The translations under genes and the position numbers were made by a program. The notes beneath the pieces were generated by a model. It searched no databases and was not told the DNA's origin. It saw nothing but the letters and a program-made list of their open reading frames with translations. From contig CANLUH010000003.1 in NCBI GenBank assembly GCA_947494205.1, positions 124,001-188,000 of the forward strand: a stretch of 64,000 nucleotides of DNA, in the 5' to 3' direction. The first letter of the stretch is position 1, and each line of letters opens with the position of its first letter. Shown here in pieces: positions 42,715-51,585 of the stretch. The DNA comes from an uncultured Flavobacteriaceae bacterium. Its GTDB lineage: Bacteria; Bacteroidota; Bacteroidia; Flavobacteriales; Flavobacteriaceae.

Positions 42715-42756
42715 GTAACTATTCGGTTACAAATATATGTGTAACTATTTGGTTAC
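42715..42756 (-). promoter_or_regulatory. two tandem operators of the ArsR repressor
   Basis: GTAACTATTCGGTTAC (42715-42730) and GTAACTATTTGGTTAC (42741-42756), with arms GTAAC and GTTAC. Centres are 26 bases apart, about 2.5 helical turns. One lies between the promoter boxes, the other just downstream of the -7 box, where repression would be direct. Confidence 0.8.
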
Positions 42757-42761
42757 GCAAA
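42730..42761 (-). promoter_or_regulatory. promoter of the ArsR-SRPBCC operon
   Basis: On the minus strand TTTG (42761-42758) is followed after 20 bases by TATATTTG (42737-42730), an excellent match to the Bacteroidota primary sigma consensus TTTG-N19/20-TAnnTTTG. The ATG follows 22 bases after the -7 box. Confidence 0.8.
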
Positions 42762-42827
42762 TTTTTATTTTAAAAAGTTTAATTATTTGTAGAATTAATA
42801 AACTTGTAAAAGAGGTATGTGAAGTTG

Positions 42828-43832
42828 TTATTCTTTTTCTAATTCTATTTTTTTGGTCTTGGCTATATGTTGTTCTACATCCCAAGTTATGTCCCAATTA
42901 GAAATATAATCGGCCAGAGTCCCTAATCCAACTTCAGCACGGCGTTTGTCTACATTTTTTGGGTCTTCAATAGGGGAGACATAGTATTCTCCAGTCTTTT
43001 CATCTCTAGCAATTTGACTGCCATATATTTGTCGTTTACCAGTTCTTAAAGCAACTCTGTCTTCCAGCAGAGCTAAACTACTTGGCTGTGCATTATTTTT
43101 TTTAACAGCTTCTCTCATCATTGGTAAGTATTTTTCTTGTATTTCTATAGGCGAGTGCTGTATAACTAAAAATAAAGTCATGTTACCTCTTCCTCCAATA
43201 ACATCTTGACCTAACCAACCTTCTTCATCAAGGATTTTTTGAATTTTTAAAAGATTAATAGAGTCTTTCGTAGCTATTGTTTTCCAATGATTTTTCATTT
43301 CGTTAGACTCTCTTCCAAATTTAGCTTCTACATCCGAGATTTGTTTTCTTAATCCTTGGTCTTCCTCAAAAATAGTGTCTAAAATTGCTACTAACGATTT
43401 GTCTAGTTTAGCTTCTCTTTTTTCTTTATTTTTTTTAACAATCTCAAGAAGTTTGTTCCATCTTTTATCTGAATGTAAGCTAGATAAATCGGTATCAGTG
43501 GTTATGTGATTATAGCTAGAATATGCACCTTTTTCTGCTACTCTAAATAATTGTGAGTATGAAGAATCAATTTCGTTAGCAAGAGCCCATGAGCATGCGG
43601 CATTATAACGATCTGTAGTGTTACTTTTATCTCCAGTAGTTTTAAAGGCTTCAGAGTATTTCTCTGCAGATTTTAAATAATTTTTATTCTTATAAAGATC
43701 AAAAGCTTCTTTTTTAAGTTCTAGATATTTTGCTTTTTGTTCTGCTGTAGGTTCTTTGATACTAATTTCTTTTTGTTCGGTTTTACAAGATGCTAAAATT
43801 AATAATAGCATTAAATATAAAATAGGTTTCAT
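42828..43832 (-). CDS. DUF6624 lipoprotein
   Basis: A 334-residue lipoprotein (LASC, Cys16). Residues about 30-140 form a TPR-like helical region (LYKNKNYLKSAEKYSEAF), and the C-terminal half has the DUF6624 block: ILDEEGWLGQDVIGGRGNMT, LFLVIQHSP and RVALRTGKRQIYGSQI. DUF6624 is a Bacteroidota-rich family of unknown function. Standalone gene. Confidence 0.8.
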   Translation of the reverse strand: MKPILYLMLLLILASCKTEQKEISIKEPTAEQKAKYLELKKEAFDLYKNKNYLKSAEKYSEAFKTTGDKSNTTDRYNAACSWALANEIDSSYSQLFRVAEKGAYSSYNHITTDTDLSSLHSDKRWNKLLEIVKKNKEKREAKLDKSLVAILDTIFEEDQGLRKQISDVEAKFGRESNEMKNHWKTIATKDSINLLKIQKILDEEGWLGQDVIGGRGNMTLFLVIQHSPIEIQEKYLPMMREAVKKNNAQPSSLALLEDRVALRTGKRQIYGSQIARDEKTGEYYVSPIEDPKNVDKRRAEVGLGTLADYISNWDITWDVEQHIAKTKKIELEKE

Positions 43833-44030
43833 CTCTTTTTTGTTTGTATTGTAATAAAAGCTAAAAGGTATTATCGTCTAATAGTTAAATATATGAAGTT
43901 ATTATTTATAGTGCTTAATATGATTGGTATTTATTTCTTATTTAAACTTAAATGTTATCTCGAAAACATTGTATAGGATTTTATGTGAAGCGTTATTTTA
44001 TAAAAACTATAACCCTTTCCTAGACTGACT

Positions 44031-45332
44031 TTAATGTCTATTATCACAAAGTATTGGTATAGAAGGTTCTGTTTTATCTAAAACAGTAATAGATGAGCAA
44101 CCAAAACTATAGCTTAAAAAGCCAAAAAGAACAGTGGGTTTGTTTTTAAATAGTTCTCCGGTCCATTGGCTTTCGTAACGCTCGGTTGTGTTTTTAGTTC
44201 TTAACGGTACTAAATAAGCGCTTTCAGAATCTATTTGCACATTTTCGAAGATAATAGTTCCTGTTTTTGGGTTAATTACTAACATATAACGATGTTTAAA
44301 TACACCATCTTTTGCTAGGTTTTGAATATAATAATCTAGATTCTCAGTTGAAAATTTATAAGATTCAGCTGGTTCAAAGCCTGTAAACCATCTTCTTCTA
44401 TCGTTATTTATAATCTCTGCATTAAATGTTTTAGGAAAGTTTTTAGTTTCTATTTTTTCCCAAAGCATTGCTTTTAACTTACCAGTTTGAAACGGATTCT
44501 TTTTTCCAATAAATACAAGATTATCTCCAGCATTATAATGTTTACCTAAGTCAAATCCGAACTCATAATCAAATTCACTTTTTTCATAATTGTCTCCCGA
44601 AAAATAGATGTTTATACAGGCAATTGCTTGTAAATCCTTAATGCTATATGTTTTAATAGTATCACTGCCTATCCCATAAATATAAATGTTGTCTAATTCA
44701 GATATCTTCGTTTTTTCAAGGAATTTCTTTCGTTGGTTTAGGTTTAGTCTTATAGTGTCTTGCGATATATTATCGCTACTTAAAATAATATTTTCTTCTC
44801 TGTCGCCATTTTCTAGAGTGGTATTCTCAAAATAAGTCTCAGATACGTTTAAAAATGCTGTTCGTGTAGCACCATTATTTTCTTTAAAATAGGAAGACGC
44901 ATAGTATAATTGTGTATCTGAAACAATGGGGTCTGATGATAGAAATCCGTTAAAAACATAAACAGTGTCTTTGTCTTTTTCAATACCAACCCATTCTCCA
45001 GTTATTGTTTTCTCTGTATCTTTTACTTGGTCAGTGATTTTTGTGTATTCAATAACTTTTAGTTGTGTGTTTAATGGATATTTACCCAAAATAGTGCCTT
45101 TAGGTGACGCTCTATAATTTAAACCAGATTTTGCAATAACAAATAGATGTTCGTAGTGTTTTGGAGTAGTAGTATTTTTAGGTATGTTAACTAAATCTGT
45201 AGAGGTTGTATCTTGTTTCTTTATTTCTACTGGTATATCTGTAGTCTCTGTTTTTTGATTAGGGACTTCTTCTTTACAACACAATAAGAGTATTGGGAAT
45301 ATTAAACAAAACCATTTTAAAACTACTTTCAT
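44031..45332 (-). CDS. SH3-domain lipoprotein of unknown function
   Basis: A 433-residue lipoprotein with lipobox LLLC and Cys18-Cys19. Residues about 64-130 form a bacterial SH3 domain (VIAKSGLNYRASPKGTILGK, then the GEWVGIEKD and VYVFNGFLS strands). The rest is beta-rich without a family I recognise; it includes TGEL, F-G-C-S-S-I (about 416-420) and acidic strands. Likely anchored in the periplasm or on the outer membrane and possibly binding the wall or another protein. Confidence 0.72.
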   Translation of the reverse strand: MKVVLKWFCLIFPILLLCCKEEVPNQKTETTDIPVEIKKQDTTSTDLVNIPKNTTTPKHYEHLFVIAKSGLNYRASPKGTILGKYPLNTQLKVIEYTKITDQVKDTEKTITGEWVGIEKDKDTVYVFNGFLSSDPIVSDTQLYYASSYFKENNGATRTAFLNVSETYFENTTLENGDREENIILSSDNISQDTIRLNLNQRKKFLEKTKISELDNIYIYGIGSDTIKTYSIKDLQAIACINIYFSGDNYEKSEFDYEFGFDLGKHYNAGDNLVFIGKKNPFQTGKLKAMLWEKIETKNFPKTFNAEIINNDRRRWFTGFEPAESYKFSTENLDYYIQNLAKDGVFKHRYMLVINPKTGTIIFENVQIDSESAYLVPLRTKNTTERYESQWTGELFKNKPTVLFGFLSYSFGCSSITVLDKTEPSIPILCDNRH

Positions 45333-45497
45333 TTTATGTTACTAAATGTGTCGGAATGCTGTCTATGTTTAGCTAAAACATTTAAGACCTAAGTTAATAA
45401 AAGAAAATGAGTTGAAAAGAAAAATGGAGTTTTTAAATATTTGTTTATGTTGTACTTTATACTCAAAAGTGTTATTGTTTAATTAGTGTATTTAGAG

Positions 45498-46052
45498 TTA
45501 ACCATTAATCTTATAAGAGCTTATGGTCCTTTTTTTTATCCAATTAGTATATTTTAATTCTATATCTAACTCCAATATTCCATGAGTTTGATCTTTAATA
45601 ATAATGTTACTTGTGTATTCTATATCATATAATTGAAGCAACTCATCTATTTTATTTTTATCAAATTCAATATTTTTTCTTTCTTTTCTATATCCATTTA
45701 GTATTACGAAAGCAGAAGTACATAATGAGATTCCAGCTGTTATTGTTAAATAAACAAGATAATAGAGAAGAGCACCAAAGTAACCTTTTAAGAATCCAAT
45801 AGAAATTACTATTAATACAAAGCCAAATAGTAGTTGAGTATAAAATTTACTATAAATAGAGTTTTTATTTCTTTTTATACCTTCCATTTCTATATTTATC
45901 CGTTCTAATTTTTCTTGAAACTTTCCATCCAATGCAATTGTAGAACATGTGTTTTTAAAATCGGGCTTCCTTTTGGTTAATTTACAAGTCACTCCATTTT
46001 TTAAACTAGTTATTTCATTTTCACATAAATCGCAATGCTTTGAAAAATTCAT
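45498..46052 (-). CDS. zinc-ribbon-like membrane protein
   Basis: A 184-residue protein. Its N-terminus carries CDLCENEI, C27 and C36 (KNGVTCKLTKRKPDF, FKNTCSTI), i.e. four Cys for a zinc knuckle, followed by a helical linker, two membrane helices (about 70-88 and 92-115) and a cytosolic C-terminal domain. Similar unnamed proteins are frequent in Flavobacteriia. Function unknown. Confidence 0.7.
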   Translation of the reverse strand: MNFSKHCDLCENEITSLKNGVTCKLTKRKPDFKNTCSTIALDGKFQEKLERINIEMEGIKRNKNSIYSKFYTQLLFGFVLIVISIGFLKGYFGALLYYLVYLTITAGISLCTSAFVILNGYRKERKNIEFDKNKIDELLQLYDIEYTSNIIIKDQTHGILELDIELKYTNWIKKRTISSYKING

Positions 46053-46105
46053 TTACTTTATTTGGTTGTTGGTTTTTAACACAGTTCTTCTTAATGCTTG
46101 CAAAA

Positions 46106-46753
46106 TCAATTTAACCGTTTTAAAGTAGAAAATGCTTGGTCTACCAAATGGTCTTCTACTAAAACGGTAAACTCGTTAGTTGTAGAAATGACTTCGTATA
46201 AGGCAATGCCTTCCCATGCAAAACGCTTAAAAATTTGATAATACAACCCAGAGATTTTAGAATTATCCTTAGGTAAGCGAATACTAATGGCAGACAATTG
46301 TTCTTGTAAACCAATTTGTGTTTCGTTTTTAAAAGCGTCAACAACGGTTTGTTTTTCTGAACTAGAAATAACTAAGTTGCTTTCGTAAATACCACGAGAA
46401 AACCCGTAAAAGACTTCGGTATTAATGCTTTCTAATATTTTAGCGTGACTATGTATTAATGTTTTAGAATTCTCGAAGGTAAAATCGATAAGGTTAGAAC
46501 GCACGGTAATATCTCCCAAGTCTTTTAAAACCGACTTTAGCTGTTTAGAATGTCGTAAATATTTTGGCGGACTGTAACGTCGAAGTGCCATCATAATAGC
46601 GCCAGTTTTTACAGGTTTTCTTAGCATTTTGCTAACAGGAGTTTGTAATTCTTCTGCTAAAGCAGAAAAGTTAATAATACTTCTAGATAAAGCTTCTTCT
46701 AAAAAGGGTTGTGTTATTAAAATATCTTCAACACAAGAGGCTATTGTTTTCAT
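46106..46753 (-). CDS. ACT-domain-containing protein
   Basis: A 215-residue protein. The N-terminal part is helical with a basic segment (KTGAIMMALRRYSPPKY), and the last 65 residues are ACT-like: LSAISIRLPKDNSKI, GLYYQIFKRFAWEGIALYEV, STTNEFTVLVEDHLVDQAF. The frame opens earlier, at 46810, but that extension runs through a hairpin repeat (46771-46788); the start is placed at the ATG at 46753 (MKTIASCVEDI). ACT domains bind amino acids; aspartate kinase, itself ACT-regulated, is divergent next door. Confidence 0.78.
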   Translation of the reverse strand: MKTIASCVEDILITQPFLEEALSRSIINFSALAEELQTPVSKMLRKPVKTGAIMMALRRYSPPKYLRHSKQLKSVLKDLGDITVRSNLIDFTFENSKTLIHSHAKILESINTEVFYGFSRGIYESNLVISSSEKQTVVDAFKNETQIGLQEQLSAISIRLPKDNSKISGLYYQIFKRFAWEGIALYEVISTTNEFTVLVEDHLVDQAFSTLKRLN

Positions 46754-46770
46754 GAAAAAAGTTTTTTTCA

Positions 46771-46788
46771 TTCCCGTGAAGACGGGAA
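46771..46788. repeat. short hairpin repeat (GNAR-loop family), copy 4
   Basis: TTCCCGT (46771-46777) pairs with ACGGGAA (46782-46788) around the loop GAAG, preceded by TCA and followed by TCTC. It lies directly upstream of the ACT-domain gene and is read through by a false N-terminal extension. Confidence 0.78.
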
Positions 46789-46909
46789 TCTCACTAATAG
46801 TTATATACATCTATTGTTAATTATTTAACAACATGTATAAAATTAGACTATTTTTTTCATTTTTAAGGTTAAGGCATGAACTAACTATACTTTTACATCA
46901 TAAAAAAGG

Positions 46910-47110
46910 CAATACATTAATCTGAACTTGTTTTGCATTACTGTTTTAAAAAACAAAGTCTCATAACTCTCATTTTGGTTAATATTGGTAATGAAGTGCT
47001 GTAGCAAGTTCAGATTCTCGTATTGGAAACAGAATAGGTATTCCCACTCGAGTTTATCCTGGGTCTCTCGACTTCGCTCGAGACAAGTTAAATACTAAAG
47101 GCGGGGATGA
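46910..47110. repeat. composite palindromic repeat before lysC
   Basis: A nested imperfect palindrome spans 46910-47025: CAATAC/GTATTG, then ATCTGAACTTG (46920-46930) with CAAGTTCAGAT (47005-47015, 11 bp perfect), then CATTAC (46936-46941) with GTAATG (46988-46993). It is followed by a hairpin TCTCGA/TCGAGA (47066-47083) and AAGGCGGGGATGACA up to 47112, which reads like a further dispersed module. No gene in 46754-47124 otherwise. Confidence 0.65.
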
Positions 47111-47124
47111 CAAAAAAATATGCA

Positions 47125-48453
47125 ATGTTAGTATTAAAATTTGGAGGGACATCGGTTGGATCAGTAGAAAATATAATTACTGTAAAACACATTATCAACG
47201 ACGGTAATAGAAAAGTTGTAGTACTTTCTGCTATGTCTGGAACAACAAACGCACTCGTTACATTTTCAGAATATATTGCGGAAACAGAAAGTGAAAAAGC
47301 ATTGCAATGTATTACTACATTACAGGCACTGTACAGTGAAACCATACAGCAGTTATTTAGTAACCATATATTAAAAACGGAAGTAATTGCTTATGTAGGT
47401 ACTGTATTTAAAACTTTAGAGACAGCGGTAAATACCAAACATACTTTGGTATTACATAATACTATTGTAGCACAAGGCGAATTATTATCAACGTTTATAT
47501 TTAGTCGATTTTTGCAACAAGAAGGCTTAAATGCAAGGCTGTTACCAGCGTTAGATTTTATGCGAATAGATAAAAATAACGAACCAGATAATTTCTATAT
47601 AAAACAAAATTTAAATCGATTATTTAATGCGAATCCTGAAGCAGATATTTATATTACACAAGGTTTTATTTGTCTAGATGCTGAAGGTGAAATTTCTAAT
47701 CTAAACCGTGGTGGAAGCGATTATACTGCAACTATTATTGGTGCTGTTTTAGAAGCTGAAGAAGTACAAATTTGGACGGATATAGACGGTTTCCATAATA
47801 ACGACCCAAGATTTGTAAATAACACCAAAGCGATTTCAAATTTATCATTCGACGAAGCGGCAGAGCTAGCTTATTTTGGTGCTAAAATTTTGCATCCGCA
47901 AACGGTAATGCCAGTACGCGCTTTAGATATTCCTGTGCGTTTAAAAAATACAATGGCACCGGAAGCTCATGGGACTTTAATTACCAATACTATTCATGGT
48001 GAGGGTATAAAAGCTATAGCTGCTAAAGATAATATAACAGCCATTAAAATTAAATCGGCAAGAATGCTTTTAGCACATGGTTTTCTGAAAAAAATATTCG
48101 AAATTTTTGAACGTTACGAAACGTCTATAGATATGATAACAACTTCGGAAATTGCTGTGTCTTTAACCATAGATAATACAACATATTTAGATGCTATTAC
48201 AGAGGAGCTTGAAAGGTTTGCTACTGTTGAAATCGACAATTATATGAGTATTATCTGTTTAGTAGGAAACACTATTATTTATCATCCAGACACACCAAAT
48301 TTATTTCAAGTATTACAAGACGTGAATGTAAGAATGATTGCCTATGGCGGCAGTAATAACAATATTTCGTTACTGGTAAATACGAGTGATAAGTTAGAGA
48401 CACTACAAAAACTACAGCGTTATGTTTTTGAAGCGGAACCTATAGTTGTGTAA
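47125..48453 (+). CDS. lysC: aspartate kinase
   Basis: Aspartokinase, the first step from aspartate to Lys, Thr and Met. The start is placed at 47125 (MLVLKFGGTSVGS, with the K-F-G-G-T-S nucleotide-binding motif at the N-terminus); an ATG 18 bases upstream lies inside a dispersed repeat. The catalytic part includes NRGGSDYTATIIG and WTDIDGFHNNDPR, and two C-terminal ACT domains (about 290-442) give feedback control. 442 residues, usual for monofunctional enzymes. Followed by a strong terminator. Confidence 0.93.
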   Translation: MLVLKFGGTSVGSVENIITVKHIINDGNRKVVVLSAMSGTTNALVTFSEYIAETESEKALQCITTLQALYSETIQQLFSNHILKTEVIAYVGTVFKTLETAVNTKHTLVLHNTIVAQGELLSTFIFSRFLQQEGLNARLLPALDFMRIDKNNEPDNFYIKQNLNRLFNANPEADIYITQGFICLDAEGEISNLNRGGSDYTATIIGAVLEAEEVQIWTDIDGFHNNDPRFVNNTKAISNLSFDEAAELAYFGAKILHPQTVMPVRALDIPVRLKNTMAPEAHGTLITNTIHGEGIKAIAAKDNITAIKIKSARMLLAHGFLKKIFEIFERYETSIDMITTSEIAVSLTIDNTTYLDAITEELERFATVEIDNYMSIICLVGNTIIYHPDTPNLFQVLQDVNVRMIAYGGSNNNISLLVNTSDKLETLQKLQRYVFEAEPIVV

Positions 48454-48480
48454 AGTTTAAATATGAAAAAGGAAGTTTAG

Positions 48481-48509
48481 AAACAGGAGCATTTTGCTCC
48501 TGTTTTTTT
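48481..48509 (+). terminator. rho-independent terminator after lysC
   Basis: AAACAGGAGCA (48481-48491) pairs perfectly with TGCTCCTGTTT (48495-48505), loop TTT, followed by a run of seven T. The gap to 48685 holds no other clear signal. Confidence 0.9.
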
Positions 48510-48685
48510 GTGTTATATAAGTAACTAGTATTACTTAAATATAAACATATATTTAACATTTCTCTAGGGTAATGAACTTTTAATTGAGCACCATATATAT
48601 AGATTAATTAAAGTTTTTAATCTAGATGGAGGTAGCCGAAAATCCATGAAAAAGAGTAGGTCATCAATTAAAAAAACGTAACATT

Positions 48686-51583
48686 ATGTCAGACATTTTT
48701 AGATTTCACACTCTGCGTGGAGTAGAAGAACTCCCAAAAGCAGAATTAGACAAGATTTCAATTACAACACATGCTAATTCAAATAGGTCGCAATGGTTTA
48801 CAAGTTTAGAAGCATTCTGTAAATCGAAAGATTTTAAAGGAATGATTTCCTCAACATTAACCTTTTTAAAAAGCTCAAATGCAATTCATTCAATAAGTCA
48901 GTTAGATAGACAAATCAAACCAATTTTTGATTTTGTTGAAAGTAAAGGGCGTATTAAAACAAAAAAAGATAGAGACAAATTGTTGGCTCTTATTGACTTA
49001 AATGGATTACAAAATTATTTTAAAATTCAGCAAACAAACGGTTCTACTAGTAAATTTAGCTTGGATCTTCAGAAAATAGAAGACACCAAATTATCCCTAG
49101 CAATCTTAGGAAAGTTAGGGCATAAGGAGAATATTAACTACGAGTTACTTTTTAAAGTGTTTCACCTAACGAAACTAGTATTCGATAAGAGGAAAAATGT
49201 ATCATTATCAGAAATCACACAATTATTCGATAGAACGACAACATTACCTGCTTGCTTCTTTAAAGTAAATCCGTGTAGTAAAACATTAGATTCAGTACAA
49301 ATTCAGAGTCCGTTTAGTCATTTAGGAACCTTAGATTTTAGTGGAACTCAAATACTAAATGTAAGAGGTAAAACTGTAGACTTAAATGCTACAGGAGATA
49401 ATTATCATGCAACTCCAATAGGTGGGCAAAGTAGAACTTGTGAGTGTAATTGTGATGAATCTTGCAAGAACCAAAACCCTTGCGGAGCAACAATTAAACC
49501 ATTCATTACAGACTTAATGGTAGTACGTGAAGAGTTACATTGTTATAAATCTAAACATTTAGCCTATGTAGAAACTATTATGCTAGGTGAAGATAGAGAA
49601 AGAGTGCACCGTAATTTAGAAAGAACAGAAAATTATTCAGAAACAGAAACAACAGTTTCAAAATCTGAAACTAAAGACCATCAGGTTTCCGAAAGATTTA
49701 GTTTACAAACCGAGACGCAAAAAACAATAGAGTCCGATTTAAGTATAGATGCAGGAGTAACAGCTAGTACGTGGGGACCAAGTTATGAAGTGTCCACCTC
49801 ATTAAATGCAAGTTATCAAAACTCTAAATCAGAATCGCAACGTGTAGCAAGAGAGCAGGCAGTAGATATTACAGACCGAACGGTTAGAAAAATTCAAGAA
49901 ACGGTTAGAGAATTAAATACCGAAAAAAGAATTGTTGAAACAGAAGAGACTAATACACATTCTTTTAAAAATGCAGATGGTACAAAACATATTAACGGTA
50001 TGTATCAATTTATTAATGCAGAGTATAAAGGGCAAGTAATGAATTATGGAAAGCGCTTAATGTTCGAATTTGTATTGCCAGAGCCGTTACAAATGTATAA
50101 AGCGTTAATGAGCAAGGAGATTGCTCCATTTGGATTAATAGAGCCTAAAAAACCAGCCATTTCACCTAATGATATAGATGAAAATAACTATATAACTTTA
50201 GCTGAAACGTATAATGTGACAGGCATTCCAGCACCAGCAGAAAAATTCAAAACCCTGTCATTTTCATTAGGAAATTCCACTATTCTTAATAAAGATAACG
50301 AAGGGACAGCTTCAAGCGAAACGGTGACGATTGGAACGGTTCCCGATGGCTATACTGCTAAGGTTATTGACGTAGATTTTAGGATTATTGATAATGCTAC
50401 AGATACAGGAGGCGTAGGAAGTGCTCATTTATATATCGCAGGACTTGAAATTCCACAAGGTTATCAAACTGGAAGTCTAGCGTTTTCTGAAGGTGAACAA
50501 ATTTCTGGTTCACTTCTCTCTGTAGGAACCGTTTCCGTATCAGGTGCTGGTTTAGTTAGATGTGAGCGAAATGTAGGTGTGTATAACAATTGGAAGTTAG
50601 AAGTGTATAGTAAAATTATGCAAAAATATGAAGAAGAACTTAATGCATACAAAGCAGAGTTAGCCAGATATAATGCAACAAAAAATCAAAAAACAGAATT
50701 TGGTCGTAACCCATTTTTAAACAGAGAAATAGAAAGAACAGAATTAAAAAGAATGGCTATTTCTTATATTTCTAGTCAATTTTATGATCAATTTACGGCA
50801 TTAAAGAAAAACGTAAAACCCTGTGGATATCCACAAATGGATATAGAACAGGCAGAAAAAGACGGGAAATTTATTCAGTTTTTTGAGCAGTTGTTCGACT
50901 GGAATTTAATGACCTATTTATTTTACCCATACTTCTGGGGGCAAAAATGTGAATGGGCAGATAAAGTACAAGAAGACTCTGGAGATCCTCTATTCGATAA
51001 AGCTTTAATGGCAGGTGCAGGACGAGTGCAAGTACCAGTAAAATTAGGTCATGAACCATTGGCAATGCATTGGATTACTTTTGGAGAGATATGGCAAGGT
51101 GCAAACCAGCCACCAGTTCCAGGAAGTCCTTATTATATTTCGATGGCTCAAGAAATTAAAGAACAAAAAGGTGTTTTTTATACGGATAGAGAAGGTGTAC
51201 TAGAAGTTACAAACGGATTAACAGAAGTAACGCTTACTGGTTCGGCTAACTATTGGAACTTTACTGAAGATGCAATAGATGAATTAAAAATAGAAAATGA
51301 CATCGATAGAGAAATTATTCTAGATTGTATAACGTATCGTATTATAGATATACAAGAAGATGATACCGATGCAACACACGAAACTTGGAAGATTTTTATA
51401 GAGCGTGCTTACGAAGGTGAAAACCAAACGAATTTAAAATGGTCTACTGGCGCCTTATTTGTTGGTTCAGAATTCTTAATAACCGTACCTACTAATTTAG
51501 TATACCTAAAAAATAAAAAAGAAGCAGGTGCTTATGTAACAGAAGATTGTTTGCCGTGTTTTCCTCAACCTAAATGCGAGTAG
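48686..51583 (+). CDS. large uncharacterised protein, cytosolic or injected/particle-associated type
   Basis: A 965-residue protein without signal peptide or membrane helix. Residues 1-240 are mostly helical; a Cys-rich patch follows at about 250-265 (CECNCDESC). A central region (about 270-480) has S/T/E-rich helices with FSLQTETQKTIESDL, GVTASTWGPSYEV, DITDRTVRKIQETVRELN and ends YGKRLMFEFVLPEPL. Beta-rich domains make up about 500-640, a helix 650-690, and 770-960 is beta-rich. I recall similar central segments in unnamed large proteins of other phyla, never with a proven function. It is followed directly by a LysM protein, and the pair stands between two terminators. Confidence 0.7.
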   Translation: MSDIFRFHTLRGVEELPKAELDKISITTHANSNRSQWFTSLEAFCKSKDFKGMISSTLTFLKSSNAIHSISQLDRQIKPIFDFVESKGRIKTKKDRDKLLALIDLNGLQNYFKIQQTNGSTSKFSLDLQKIEDTKLSLAILGKLGHKENINYELLFKVFHLTKLVFDKRKNVSLSEITQLFDRTTTLPACFFKVNPCSKTLDSVQIQSPFSHLGTLDFSGTQILNVRGKTVDLNATGDNYHATPIGGQSRTCECNCDESCKNQNPCGATIKPFITDLMVVREELHCYKSKHLAYVETIMLGEDRERVHRNLERTENYSETETTVSKSETKDHQVSERFSLQTETQKTIESDLSIDAGVTASTWGPSYEVSTSLNASYQNSKSESQRVAREQAVDITDRTVRKIQETVRELNTEKRIVETEETNTHSFKNADGTKHINGMYQFINAEYKGQVMNYGKRLMFEFVLPEPLQMYKALMSKEIAPFGLIEPKKPAISPNDIDENNYITLAETYNVTGIPAPAEKFKTLSFSLGNSTILNKDNEGTASSETVTIGTVPDGYTAKVIDVDFRIIDNATDTGGVGSAHLYIAGLEIPQGYQTGSLAFSEGEQISGSLLSVGTVSVSGAGLVRCERNVGVYNNWKLEVYSKIMQKYEEELNAYKAELARYNATKNQKTEFGRNPFLNREIERTELKRMAISYISSQFYDQFTALKKNVKPCGYPQMDIEQAEKDGKFIQFFEQLFDWNLMTYLFYPYFWGQKCEWADKVQEDSGDPLFDKALMAGAGRVQVPVKLGHEPLAMHWITFGEIWQGANQPPVPGSPYYISMAQEIKEQKGVFYTDREGVLEVTNGLTEVTLTGSANYWNFTEDAIDELKIENDIDREIILDCITYRIIDIQEDDTDATHETWKIFIERAYEGENQTNLKWSTGALFVGSEFLITVPTNLVYLKNKKEAGAYVTEDCLPCFPQPKCE

Positions 51584-51585
51584 TT

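Noticed and set aside
46754-46810. N-terminal extension of the ACT-domain protein (19 residues)
   Set aside because: It is read from the hairpin repeat at 46771-46788, which occurs outside coding regions elsewhere.
47088-47345. An 85-codon minus-strand frame over the start of lysC
   Set aside because: It lies antisense to clear aspartate kinase sequence and starts inside it; shadow frame.
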